A stretch of DNA of 64,000 nucleotides from Adiantum capillus-veneris (Eukaryota; Streptophyta; Polypodiopsida; Polypodiales; Pteridaceae), in contig CM043945.1 in NCBI GenBank assembly GCA_014529385.2, positions 484,312 to 548,311 of the forward strand, given 5' to 3'. This document shows positions 33,553 through 45,316 of the stretch, piece by piece. Made by a program: the position numbers and the translations under genes. The notes under the pieces were generated by a model. That model had not been told where the DNA came from, ran no database searches, and saw only the letters and a list, made by a program, of their open reading frames with translations. The number at the start of each line of letters is the position of its first letter. The first letter of the stretch is position 1.

Positions 33553-35862
33553 GTAGTAGGAAAATGTTTCTCAAACATGCACACAAGCTCCGCAGCATTT
33601 AGTTTGGCGACTGGTATGGAGTCTACGTTGATCTCCTTTTGTGAGATCCATTGCACCAGCTTTGCAAGTTTGTAGATTGTGTTACGGATGTCGAGAGACA
33701 AACATCCCTCAATGGCAACCGGTAAAATAAACTGTAAAGTATGTGCAGCAATGATATTAAAGTCCACATTTTATGCAATGATATTAAAGACCACTATGAA
33801 CGTACCTGACACATTTTATGCCAATCGTGTGACTTCAAACCGGTAAGCTTTCCTTCTTTAGTAAAACACGTTCGGAGCGAGTGCATTACGCCAGTGGGGG
33901 TCCGCAAAGATCGAATGGCCTCTTTTACTTTGCGTTCTTGGGCTCCTGTGAAAATCCATGGTGCTTTAGGAAGTTTTATCGATCCATCAGACACTGTTTG
34001 CGGCCAATATTGCTCCATACGATCCACATTTCTAAGGTCAACTCTGGCTCCCAAAGTATCTTTCTTGCCGGTCAAATGGTCCCATAGTAGATTACCCACA
34101 TTCTTGAATATGTGCATTGGATCGAGCAAGTGATTGATCATGAGTCGGGGCCAGTATGGTAACTCGTACCATAGAGATAGTCTCTTCATCCCTGGAGGCA
34201 ATCCGTCATCGCACATCTCCTTCTGCTCTAACCATGCTTGTGCAGACATCCTTGGTGGCTCTCTTCCCAAAAAGCCGTCGCGTAACACATGATTCTCTGG
34301 AAGATACGCTTGATGACCTTCGTAGATTTTCTTCTTCAGTGAGGGTGCCCTACATGCATTTAGTCTAGGTCCACATGTGACACATGCTCTGTATCCGCTT
34401 GTTTGAAGCCCTGCATGTATACACATGATAATAGATCAACTATGGGAAAAAACAATATTTACAGTGTCTGAGTGAGGAGTGTCAATAGATCACCTGAGCA
34501 TTCTGTTAGCCCGGGATAGTCATGCATGGTCCACATTAGAATGCCTCTGATCAAAGCATTCCGTCGTCCTGTGTGTCGGCTCATATCCACCACCTCTATG
34601 CCAATCCACAATTGTTGTAGCTCTTCCAATAGTGGACGAAGATACACATCCATATTCCCCACTTTATATCGCCCTGGCACAATCAAGATTAGCCATAGGT
34701 GCCCCTTCTTCGTAGTCAACCACGGGGGAATGTTGTAGTTGACGATGACAACGGGCCATACACTGTAAGATGTTGATCTTTGACCAAATGGATTTACGCC
34801 ATCCATAGCCAGGCCTAAGCGCAAATTTCGAGCTTCCCTGGCAAAATCCGACCATGTTCCATCTATATGTTTCCAGGCTGCGCAATCTGCAGGAATTCGT
34901 AGCACACCATCCGAAGATTTATTCTCCTCATGCCATGATGCTAGGGCGGCCATGGACTTACATTCGAAGAAATGCTTGATGCGAGGAAGCAGAGGAAAAT
35001 GTCGCAAAACCTTTTGTGGAATTTTTGTCCCGTGGAGATCTACTCGATATCTTTCGGAATCACATTTCAGACACTTCTCCATGTCTGTGTATTCCCCTCT
35101 GAAAAGAATGCAGTCATTAGGACAAGCGTGGATAGAATTGTAATCCATCCCCAAGTTTTGCAAAATCTTTCTTGCTTCATCTCGGGAATCTGGCATCACA
35201 TTGTCAGCTGGTAGTATGTGCTCTTTCAGCAATCTACACAACATAAAAATATGATACAGTCGTGTAAAAATCTATCAGATCATTGTACATTTAGAGTTCT
35301 ATTAAAGTAAACTAATTGTAATAGATCACCTGAAAAGCGCTGTGACGCTAGTGTCACTCCATCCAAACTTTGCCTGCATGTTGAGAAGAACCAGGAGTGC
35401 TTTCAATCTAGAAATACGTGCTCCATTATACAATGGCGTATCGGCTTCACTTTTCATATCATCATAGATAAGCCTTTCTGAATCCTTGATCGTCTCGATC
35501 ATTTCATCAATCTCGGGCTCAAACATTGCCTCATTGGGAATGTGCTCTGCATGATCATCCCCCGAGCTATCAGAGGCTACATCTTGTGGCCTCACATATG
35601 TTGCTTGACCAAAGCGCCTACGAACACGTCTATTGGGTTGCAAGATTGCTGCTTGTTGGCCAGCGTCAGAGTCCGACGAGTTATAATTGGCAACAACTCG
35701 ATCTATAATAGATGGATCGAACTCGCCAAATTCGCGAACGTGCTGCAAAGAAACACGTCTTGTCCGTCGCACAGCATGCTTGCATTGATTACAAGGACAT
35801 AAGACCCTCGTTGAGAGATAGGTGTTTCGGTTGGACGGTCCTACATCCTCGTCGCTACTCAT

Positions 35863-35924
35863 AATGAGGATAAAAAACTTATAACCTGGACAACAAATTT
35901 AATATTCTATTGGCATTCTTTGTC

Positions 35925-35978
<54 letters not shown>

Positions 35979-37118
35979 ACCTCACATTCTCTAGTCATGT
36001 CCAATCCCCGCACACCTCGGTCTAGAGGTGCACGGAGATCAGAACCACCGGGTTATAATCTCATCTTTATTGGTCAATACCTATATTTGTGGGTACAAGA
36101 AATCTACACACCCACGTCTACATGATACTGCATGTAGTGGACAAAACCCCTTTGCCTCTTCTCTAGCTGTAGCACTTCACTTCATCTTAACATCTTTTCA
36201 CAGTAGATCTTTTCACTGTTCGTCTAACTCTAAACCCTAAACCGTAAGTAATTCTTGCGTGGACTCGATCTAACGTAAATAAGCGTAAATCTAAATAAAC
36301 GTAAATCTAACTAAAAATAAAGCTAAATCTAATTTAACGTAAGTCTAATGACTAGAGGTTGTTTAGATGGTCATTGTGTCGGGGATGTAGTGACTCTTGC
36401 CGCCCTGAAGATCCACCTTCTTCCCTATCTTCTGAAGACATTTCACCAGTACTTTTGGATCGACGGAGCCCACCATGAGTGAAGGCAGCAATACCCTATA
36501 TTCCATTGAGGGCTTTCTTCACCCGCTTCATGCAGGCATCGCAGTCTATGGAGACCTAAATCTAATCTAATATAACGTAAATCTAGTTAAAAATAAACCT
36601 AAATCTAATTTAATGTAAGTCTACATATAACCTAATCTTTAACGTCTTTTAAGATAGTTTCCTACGACGTTATAACTCTCTTCTTCTTGTGTGTGTGCGC
36701 GTGTGTGGATGTGTGTGCCAATAAAAAGAGATAAATGGTATAACCTTTCTATCACCCATGCCAAGTATGATAGATTGATTATGTCATTTCCCTCTTGAAT
36801 AATAGGTCTTGAGTTCAACTCCTCGTCGGCTAGATCTTTAGGTCTTTTAATTTTAATTAGTTTCCTACGACGTTAAATTAGTTTCTCTCTCTTTCTCTCT
36901 CAATGTGTGTGCGTTTTTTTGGATCTTATGCATGTTTTCTCTCTCTTTTCCTCTCTCAATGTGTGCGTTCTTTGTTTATGCATGTTCTCTCTCTCTCTCT
37001 TTTCCTCTCTCAATGCGTGCGTTTTTTGTTTATGCATGCTCTCTCTCTCTCTCTTTCTCTCTCAATGTGTGTGTGCATTCTTTGTTTATGTATGTGTGTG
37101 TGCGTTTTTGTTTTTGTT

Positions 37119-37172
<54 letters not shown>

Positions 37173-37324
37173 AACACTATGTGTGTGTGTGTATGTGTGT
37201 GTGAGAGAGAGAGAGAGAGGGAGAGAGAAAGAGGGGAAGGGAACATGAGAATGAAGAGAGGGAAGGAGCATACCTGGCTCTCCTTCCTCTCCTCGTGTGT
37301 GTGTGTGTGTGTGAGAGAGAGAAG

Positions 37325-37359
<35 letters not shown>

Positions 37360-37440
37360 GGGAGAGCGTTACCTGCTCCTTGCTTGAGGGCGCCGAAAAA
37401 CTCAAATCTGAGATCTGAGTTTTTGGGCGGGTTCGGTTAT
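35863..37440. repeat. Microsatellite-rich 5' region of CACTA copy 3
   Basis: CT run at about 35929-35976, then AAATCTAA-type words, then the 45-50-bp minisatellite (about 36890-37090) and CT, TG and GA runs to 37355. The palindrome of AAAAACTCA-type arms lies near 37396-37424. There is no gene; the long overlapping frames here arise from the two-base repeats. Confidence 0.85.
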
Positions 37441-37456
37441 TTTTTTACCCCAGCCG

Positions 37457-37512
37457 GCGTCGCTATGAGCGTCGCAAATTTACAAAGAAATTTGCGACAC
37501 TCATAGCGACGC
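37457..37512. repeat. Subterminal hairpin of CACTA copy 3
   Basis: Counterpart of 13504-13559. Arms of 25 bp with one mismatch (GACACTC for GACGCTC) and the same ACAAAG loop, followed by further GCGTCGCT motifs to the terminal repeat. Confidence 0.88.
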
Positions 37513-37586
37513 TTATAGCGATGCCGGGATTTTTTTTTTGAGCGTCGCTGTGTGAGCGTCGCTAATATGAAGAGCCTCTTGTAGTG

Positions 37587-40500
37587 CAAGCCAACAAAAC
37601 ATACAACTGGTGCATATGCAATCAGGGTCATTATACATGAATTATAGTGGTCAGATCTATAGTCGAGAACCAAAAATACAAGATCTAATAAATCAACCAA
37701 TAGAAGCCAATCTAATTGGAGAACCAAGCCAAAGACAATATAAAGGTCAAGACGGAGCATTCTACAACTTGATGCTCAGTGTTTTAAAAGAAGATGCCGA
37801 CAACTTGGCAAGCACAAAAATAAAAGCTCCTTAGGTAGAGCTTGACATGACAGAACCAAATGAAATACCACCAGTCATGGCATATTGCTCAGATTGTGGA
37901 CGAAAAGGTGGATATTTTTTTTAACACTAGGTTGGTAATGGGACACTTTTATGTCGTGTTAAGTGACCATTTTTCTTGAATTATGTCAAGAGTTTCAAAA
38001 TGGATTTTGAGGTGCTATCTATCTAGAAAGTTGTCTCATGAGCTGAAAAAAACTCGACATTTTTTTGGAATATCAATTCCATCTTTAACATTGTCCTTGC
38101 ACAAAATTTCATAACCTAAACTGTGTGAAAAAACGGGTCCTGTTTTTGGCTTTTTTCAACTTTTTACAACTATACCACTCTAGAATTCATGTTTGTGAGG
38201 TCTATAATGCTAGAGAACTATCTTTAGTAGTCCTTAACATGTCCTGATGCTTCTAGGGAGAAATAAACATTAAAGTTGTAAGTTATAACCAAATTACAAA
38301 AATTGTCAAATCCTATTTTTTAGCCAATTTTAGGTCTTCTATGATTTTTTTGGTGGATTTCATGATATCCAAATGCATTTTTGATTTTCTATGTCGCATA
38401 TTGTAACATAAAGCTAACATTCCTTGAGTTTTGGGGCACCTAATACCCTATTTTGCATAGTACACAACGATGGTTGATTTTTTCAATTATAGAAGAAAAC
38501 GAAACATTCTAGTATATCAAGTATAGCTTTTTCAATATTGTTAGTTTCTTGTGACAACTACATGCATTTTGTAGGTAGTAACCATATCTAGTCATAAGGA
38601 TCAAATTTGGCTAGATATTGAATAGTTTCTATGGGATTCTACAACTCATAATGTTGAACCCAGTTTTTTCATGTTTGGTGTATTAAACACTTCATCTTTG
38701 TCCCCAAGAATCCCCTTGGTAAGAGATGTATTATTCTTTTGACATGCTCCATGGCTCCTTTTGAACATAAAGGACAATAGGGAACTAAGAAAACATCCAT
38801 ATATTATTTTTATTGAGCGTGGCTATAGAAACTTTGATGATATGTTTGCAGAATGGTAAAAATTCAACTTTTTTGTACCTATTTATTTTGGCAAAACAAA
38901 AAATAGTGAGTGAGAAGCAATCATATGTTCTGATCACCAACCCATTGAAGTTAACTAGGGAATTTATCTCAAGTCCTACAAAAATCCTAATTCTTATTTT
39001 TATGCAACAAAACGTAAGAAATGACTGTTTTGATGAAAATGCACTGGTCCATCAACTTTGGAGGCTTGGTGTGACCAAAAGATGAGAAATATTACAAGTT
39101 TTTTATTTTTTCCATGTGTAGTAGGCCTTGAACTATAACCTCATGAAAGGATTCGACAAAATGAGTGGATCTACTATGGTTTTGGAGGTTTTTTTCAAAA
39201 CCCTGAAAGGACACTTTTATATCCTGTTAGGTTACCAACCTAGTGTTAAGATTGTTCAAGAAATCCAGACAACAAGGACATATCAACGACCAAGCAAGGT
39301 ACAGAGAAAATTGAAAATGTGAACCTCGATGTAAGTGCATTTTAACTCATCACTTTTAATGCAGTTGCATGATTCTGCATTACTGTTAGAAGCACCAATA
39401 AAAACACTGCAAATTCAAAATTAGCATAAAGATGAGCAGACACCTGAAAAGCTTGAAATTGATTCTTCGAACAACATATTTCTGCATGAATTTGGTCAAG
39501 ATGTCCATATATCACAAAATGTAGAAAAGACTGTTAGGTTTGCAAATGATTTTGCAGTGCCGCAAGTGTGCAATCATTCATGAGTCTAAGGGACACATCA
39601 AATGGAATGATGTTAGCTTTGTATGGCACCCATAATTCATATGCACACTATGTAGACCAAAAAGGGAAACTGTACAAAAAGGATCAACCAGTGTTTGAAT
39701 GGCCCACATACCAGCTCATAGAAGTGTGTCCAATGATAGATCAGAAAGGATGGTTCATTTCAAAGGAAAGAATCTATTATAGCCAATCCTCTCTAGAGCT
39801 GAAGGATATTACCTGAGTGAACCCAAAAATCTGTTCAGAGCCAAGCTCTCCTCCATCGGAAATCAAACTTTGATGTTGTGACCAAACGATCATATACTTT
39901 GATCAAAACAATTGTAGATATAGACGAGAGTCTAGAATCTATGATGCCTTGGGTCATGAAACCCCGGAAGCTCATATCATAGAAGACCCATGGGATAGAC
40001 AATATCAGGGCAAAGATAATGCTATCTACAGCTTAACTTGGGGAATAATTTGTCATGTTTCATTAAGATACATAGGAAACTATGCAGATGGTTTACAAAT
40101 GCCAAACATCAACAATGCTACCCAAAGTGTACCTTCACAATTCCAAAAGGTTAGACTAAACCAAAGCCAAACAATTTTGAACTCTTATAATGAAGCAGGC
40201 TATAGTGATCACCTTAGGAAGGGGGGAGCTTTAAATCCATCAAGCTCAGCTTATGTACCAGGAAATGCTACACCAATTAGAAGCCCTAAAGCCTTTAACC
40301 AGCAGACTCCTTCAAAGAAGAAACAATTGAAAGATCATATGTAATTGGAAGTTTCCAATTAACCCAGATCCTATTAGAATCTGCAGAAAAATGCTTATAT
40401 GAAGATCATCAGGGACAAAAGTTTCACCTGATACTCCAGAAGTCAAAGTCAAAAACTGACAAATCCAATAGTGTTCAAACAGTTATATGTGACTAAGCTC

Positions 40501-43060
40501 ACATACATATATCTAGATGCACAGGGTAATGAATATCAGTAGCAAGATCATGACCTTGTACAAACCCCTTCAGATAGCTAGACTAAATTCAAAGACTATC
40601 TAAAGATGATGCAAAGCCTCAAGCTGCCAGAACAGGTGATAGAAAATTCAAAGTCAATGGGAGCTAAAGTCCAAAAAGCTACACAAAGGTCACCACCAAA
40701 ATCTTCTCCAAGAAAACAGATTCTGCTAGAAAGTACAATGGATCTATTAAGATCAAGGGTTACCTAGATGTGGGAGGACAATGCTCAATAATGCACACAA
40801 AAAGTGTAATATTACAGCCAATGGAGTCAACATCAATTGAAGCAGGTGATCAAAGCAAAGAAAATGCAGATAAAGTTCACCCAAAGGATGCTGCCACAAC
40901 AAAAGAAGTCAATTTAGACACAAATCCTAAGACGATCAAGTGCAACATTTTTGGTGAAAACGAAGAAAATCTGTCAAGTGAAGTAAAGCTAGATTTTCAT
41001 CTAGACAAGAACCTCATGTCCTTTTGCATTTGGAAAAGATGTGGCCAATCACAGTTGGAAGATTCTCCTGTATTTGTGAGCATATCAAGAAACAACAATC
41101 AGAATGCTGGGGAATCATCTCCACCACCATTGAAGTAAGTTTATGGATCATCACAGCTCAATTCCATGTGATCACAGCAAAGGATATTCCACACAACATC
41201 ATAATGGGAATGCCAATGGCCCAGAAGATGTTAGAGATATAGAATGTAAACAGGATGTAGTCATCAAAGACAACAAAGAATGAAGATCAAGACTGGTCCA
41301 ACTGCGGACGACAACACAAAATCCTCAAGCACAGTTAAAATGGAGACTAATATTAAAGCAGATCTTATTGAAAATGATTCATCAATCAAAACTTCAGAAG
41401 AGATAAAAGCAAATCAGGTAATGGCAAGTGCAAATCAAACGGAACAAAGAGCAACCACGATAGCTATTGAGCATATTTTGCCACCAAAGCCAAAAGTTAA
41501 GAAGAACAGGGTTGCAAACAACCAGGAAGAGATGGGAAGTCCAAAGATCAATCAGACAATGCCAATTGAATCAGCAGATGTAAGTCAGATTGGAAGACAG
41601 AGTCTGAAGCTACCCTCCATAGAGATACAGTTAGATCAAGATAAAACCATGACAAAAGCATACATAGATTTTCAATAGAACCAGCAATGAGAATAGCTAC
41701 AGTTGTTAGCAGTACAAAAGGAGCAAGTGTTAGATAAAATGCTCTACTAGATAACGAAGAAAAGTGCAATATGGTTGCAGACAACATTCAGAGCATTCTA
41801 GAGATTACTCAGGGAAAGCCAAGTAACAAAGAAATCATGGGTAAGGCTACAAGTCTAAAAGAAATAGTTGCTACCCTTAGCATCCAAAATCATGAAGAGT
41901 AGGTAGAGTTTCAGGTGAATCCCTCAAAAAACATGCATGCAGATGTCATCCTTGCACATCAGTGGTTATATCAACACAAGTCCTACAAAGAAGATACAAT
42001 GCTAATACTCTCTTATCCAAGAGGTAGCGAGAAACATTTATAGGTACCATTAATGCTAGATTCATATTTGCAAAAGTCACAAGAATCAAAGACAAATCTT
42101 ACAGACAAAGGTAAGGCCAAAGTAGACCTTCCACCAACTAGCAAAGAGGGTTTGACATCGTATGCCTCTACATCAGAGAACCCTCATGGATCAACTATGT
42201 CAAGAAAGTTGGTCTTTTAAAACTTCAAGTCAATTGCTGACACAACTGAAACCTCTAAAGAGACACGCAAAAAAGAAAAGATATTTCAGCCAAAGTACTC
42301 AAAAAAGAAAAGAAAAGTCAAGAAAGTGTTTATTCCAAGTAATTTAGTCAAAGTCAATGATCCAGTTTGGATTAAGGATGGGAAATCAACACAGAAAGAC
42401 AAACACATGGGATGGATAGCATCACAATGGAGCTTCAAAGAATAGGAGTACTATGGAGGTAACAGAAAGATATGGGTGCCAAAACCACAGGTTAGAGCAT
42501 ATGTAGTAAAGTCAAGATCCTCCCAAGAAAGAAGGCCCACAAGGTATCAACCTGGACAATATCCTAGGATATCTAAGAAGCAGGTATACAACAGAACAAC
42601 ATCAAAAGATGCTGAAGTCTACCACAACTCTCAAGAGGATACAGAAAAAAAGATAGATCTCAAAGAATCTTCCTCTTAGAGAAGGATTCTACACAAGTTA
42701 TACAAAGATTTGGCTACCAGTCAACCACATTCCAATTGCAACTACACCAGACCTACATGAAGATCTCAAGAGCTCAACAAGACCTACACCTCAACAAAGT
42801 CAATAAAGGAGTTACAAAGGTACTCAAAAGATTTGGATTCCTAAATCTTCCAATGCTCCTAGTCAAAAGCCAAATGCGGGCAGTGAACAAAGGCCTAGAA
42901 CAACATCAAAGACTCCTATCCATAGGCCCAATTGGAGAATCAAAAAAATAATGGAGTCTTCATAGTCAAAGAAGAACAACCCAACCAACACAAATGCAGA
43001 TTCAAAGATGATAAAATAGGTATGGCAAAAGAAACCTTCAATGCCAACTTGGTCCTTGAC
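37587..43060 (+). pseudogene. Retrotransposon B polyprotein, gag/protease-like remainder
   Basis: Coding-like segments in shifting frames: 37610-37834, a Cys segment YCSDCGRKGG (about 37882) resembling a zinc knuckle start and cut by the TTAA element, then 39568-39816, 39949-40344, 40770-41138, 41280-41678 and 42476-42679. Near 40754-40800 GYLDVGGQCSIM resembles a retropepsin active-site strand with DVG in place of DTG/DSG. Near 41160-41230 DIPHNIIMGMPMAQ resembles the second flap/ILG strand. ADVILAHQWL (about 41945) could be a second such strand. No reverse transcriptase, RNase H or integrase motif is visible up to the polypurine tract. Many stops; function not assignable beyond retroelement gag/pro. 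Confidence 0.5.
37925..39245. mobile_element. 1.3-kb non-autonomous DNA element with TTAA target duplication
   Basis: Ends are CACTAGGTTGGTAA at 37925 and ACCAACCTAGTG at 39234-39245 (12 bp perfect inverted repeat). A looser inverted/direct repeat of GGACACTTTTAT lies just inside each end. TTAA occurs at 37921-37924 and 39246-39249. The interior (1321 bp) has no open frame that looks coding. The TTAA duplication suggests a piggyBac-like or Mariner-like mobiliser. The CACTA-like terminus hints at CACTA, but a matching 3-bp duplication is not present. It interrupts a Cys-rich gag segment of retrotransposon B. Confidence 0.7.
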
Positions 43061-43467
43061 TAATCCTCTTTTTGAGGATTCAAGCTTACTTTTACCTAAA
43101 GAAATGTTTGTAGTAAGCACAAGAATGTAGAAAGTCAAGTCGCCAAGGTGCAAAAAACACTGCATAGTCAGAGTTGGGATGCTAAGCCATAAAATGAGCA
43201 AAGCATTAGTCCCAAAGCTTCAAGTCATATTAAACTCTGTGTTAAGAGTTGTACTTATTAGGCTTACGCTCAAGCTGAAAGAGTTGAGTATATCTAAGTC
43301 ATGTCGCTCATGCTAGATGAGATGATCATAAGAGTCGAAGTATATTAACTTACATTGGTGGAGGGTTGTAGAGTCCAACACTCACGCACAATGTACAATA
43401 ATATAAGAGCACATATCCTCGTCAACAAAAACCATTCTTAAAGGGTTGTCAGCTTGCAAAGACATAT
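43061..43467. other. Non-coding 3' part of retrotransposon B
   Basis: AT-rich, many stops on both strands, no motif recognised. It lies between the last coding-like segment and the tandem duplication. Confidence 0.4.
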
Positions 43468-43810
43468 CATATGCTTTTATAGCTACACCATCTTTCTAAA
43501 GAACCCCTCAAAATCCTTCTTGCACAGCATATTGTTTTCCATGAATTTTTGTGTATTCATAAATAGGATGTCTCATTATTGGACATATGCATTAGACACT
43601 CTTTTTTTCTTCCACCTATGCACCATGAGTGGACTACAACATATGCTTTTATAGCTACACCATCTTTCTAAAGAACCCCTTAAAATCCTTCTTGCACAGC
43701 ATATTGTTTTCCATGCATTTCTGTGTATGCATAAATAGGATGTCTCATTATCGGACATATGCATTAGACACTCTTTTTTGCTTCCATGAGTGGACTACAG
43801 TAGGCAAACC
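43468..43810. repeat. ~172-bp tandem duplication upstream of 3' LTR of B
   Basis: CATATGCTTTTATAGCTACA begins at 43468 and again at 43640. Both units continue through AAGAACCCCT, TTGCACAGCATATTG and GACATATGCATTAGACACTC to ATGAGTGGACTACA, with small differences and a short deletion in the second unit. Confidence 0.85.
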
Positions 43811-44268
43811 AATGTTCCATCATGCTACCGTCTCATAATTGCTGTCTTTTTAATTCCATATCTATCAGCAAATAATCCCTTGAGTACTTTATTAATAATC
43901 CCCATGCTAATAAAATACTCCAATAATGCGCGTATCCCAAAGGCACTTTTTAATTTTTCCACTAGATTGTTTTTCCTTTGGTCATCCAGGTATTAGACCC
44001 TAATTTAGAACCCCATCATTCTACTTCCCTTGTACATACTTTTCATAAATAAACAATAGCATCATCATTATGCAATTACAACGGGCAAATGCAACATCAT
44101 CTCTCACATCATAAATATTCGGACCAATGAAGATGCTGCAGCAAATTGAACCTCATCAGCAAATTCAATGAAAAATGAAGATAATCATCCCATCAACAAC
44201 CAATCAAAACCTTCCACATCCTCCACGGGCACTTTTCAACAGTGTCCAAGGACGGGCACTAAAATCGA

Positions 44269-44278
44269 AAGGGGGAAA
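44269..44278 (+). promoter_or_regulatory. Polypurine tract of retrotransposon B
   Basis: AAAGGGGGAA, part of a purine run from about 44260 (AAAATCGAAAGGGGGAAA), abuts the TGTTAATT start of the 3' LTR at 44279. Confidence 0.85.
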
Positions 44279-45316
44279 TGTTAATTGAGTCAACGTCAGT
44301 TAATAGAAACTGCTAAAGACTGAAGACGTACGGATGTACATTGAGGATGAATACAAAGAAGCAGTAAAGATTAGAGTTACACATTTTGTACATTTTTTTC
44401 AAATGGTCATCTATTGTAAAATCTCGATTTATTTAAGCCATTATAATATTTTAATGTGCTACGGGCTCAATGGGAGGTCCAAGATGTAAAGAAAAAGTCA
44501 TTTAGTGTGCCTAGGTAGCAGATTTAGTAAGTGGCAGAGCCATAAAGGCCTTGGGTGCCCGGACATTGCATATTTTTACCCTAGGTATATAAGGCAGTGT
44601 GTAAAATAAATTAGGGTTCTTAAACTCATTTGTTGAGAGCACTCTTTGGTGAGAGCTCTTGAGGTGTGTGGCTATGGAGTCCTCGAGATTCTCCTTGCTC
44701 ATGTGACTTGGTTAACACTAATCAATGCTTAGTTCTCTTTCACTATGCCTCTCTCATGCTTCTTATGATTGCCTATGATGCTTTGATTAGCTAGATTGTA
44801 ACTAATTAGTGGTTAATCCCTCTCTAATCTTGCGTGATTTCCCTATTGTGCTTGTGTGTGCATGTAGGTTTGATTGGAGTGTGGTTCTTGATAGATCTAT
44901 GTGTGTGTGATTGCGATTAGTGTGTTCCATGATAGAAGCAGTGTTGTGTGATTGGATTGATTAGAGGTGAAGAGAAATGGATGTGGAAATTTCCTATCAT
45001 TGTGTCTTAGCTCCTCCATAGGCCGAGAAGCTTACCTCGTAGAGTCATCATTCGTGTTTCCATGATTAGCTCACTAATCATTAGTGTGTGTGATTGGATT
45101 GATTAGAGGTGAAGAGAAGTGGATGTGGAGATTGCCCATTATTGTGGCTTAGCTCCTCCATAGGTCAAGAAGCTCACCTCGTAGAGTCATCATTCATGTT
45201 TCCATGATTAGCTCACTAATCACGTGAGTCTTTCCATGCCCTAGCCGTGTAGCTCATCCCTCCGGATTGATAATTTTGTTGGTCATTGGAGCTATGCAAT
45301 GATGGAACCCCCAACA
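44279..45316 (+). repeat. 3' LTR of retrotransposon B
   Basis: 1038 bp, TGTTAATTGAG...CCCCCAACA. It is 122 bp longer than the 5' LTR. A segment starting ATTGGATTGATTAGAGGTG occurs at 44951 and again at 45093 (period 142), each running to a GATTAGCTCACTAATCA end. A TATA-like GGTATATAAGG lies at about 44584-44594. Confidence 0.92.

Larger units (their letters stand above)
29436..35862 (-). pseudogene. Tnp2-type transposase of CACTA copy 3, split by a solo LTR
   Basis: Exons are 35862-35330, 35233-34494, 34410-33806, 33731-33553 plus 30858-30269 (one exon, 765 nt once the insertion and 4-bp duplication are discounted), 30188-29826 and 29744-29436. They total 3315 nt, 1104 residues. I saw no stop in any exon. 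Features in order: Cys segment CPCNQCKH, KCLKCDSERYRVDLHG, LGLAMDGVNPFG (Asp expected in the DDE active site), CSG/LQTSGYRACVTCG across an intron, SLWYELPYWPRL and LDPMHIFKNV, GLKSHDWHKMCQ/FILPVAIE leading into DUF4218, and YFGTLQEILRIDYRGFF with FVLPEHCEQ/VIFHP as DUF4216. Many plant Tnp2 proteins have HIEKN where this family has HIFKN. The LTR in exon 4 must disrupt translation. Confidence 0.92.
27265..37586 (-). mobile_element. CACTA (En/Spm) DNA transposon, copy 3, with solo LTR inside
   Basis: CACTACAAGAGG at 27265-27276, inverted copy at 37575-37586, target duplication CAA at 27262-27264 and 37587-37589. It is 10322 bp, of which about 2.7 kb is a later solo LTR (30859-33552). It carries Tnp2 (29436-35862) and TnpA-like (27853-29163) genes on the minus strand. 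It lacks about 0.4 kb that copy 1 has near 7640-8022 (joint near 36345). Apart from the solo LTR the Tnp2 exons are open, so this copy probably encoded a complete transposase until that insertion. Confidence 0.95.
23324..45316 (+). mobile_element. LTR retrotransposon B (RT-less), with nested insertions
   Basis: 5' LTR 23324-24239 and 3' LTR 44279-45316 both start TGTTAATTGAGTCAA and end ACCCCCAACA. A perfect 5-bp duplication ACAAG flanks the element (23319-23323 and 45317-45321). A tRNA-Asp-type primer site (24242-24259) and a polypurine tract (44269-44278) are in place. Without CACTA copy 3 (10.3 kb) it is about 11.7 kb. The coding part (26621 to about 43060) shows gag- and protease-like segments but no YxDD reverse transcriptase, RNase H or integrase motif, so it is probably non-autonomous and uses enzymes of a related gypsy element. 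Confidence 0.9.

Noticed and set aside
37587-43060. Possible endogenous pararetrovirus origin of the RT-less gag/protease region
   Set aside because: True LTRs, a tRNA-Asp primer site, a polypurine tract and a 5-bp duplication identify an LTR retrotransposon; no movement-protein or RT motif could be supported.
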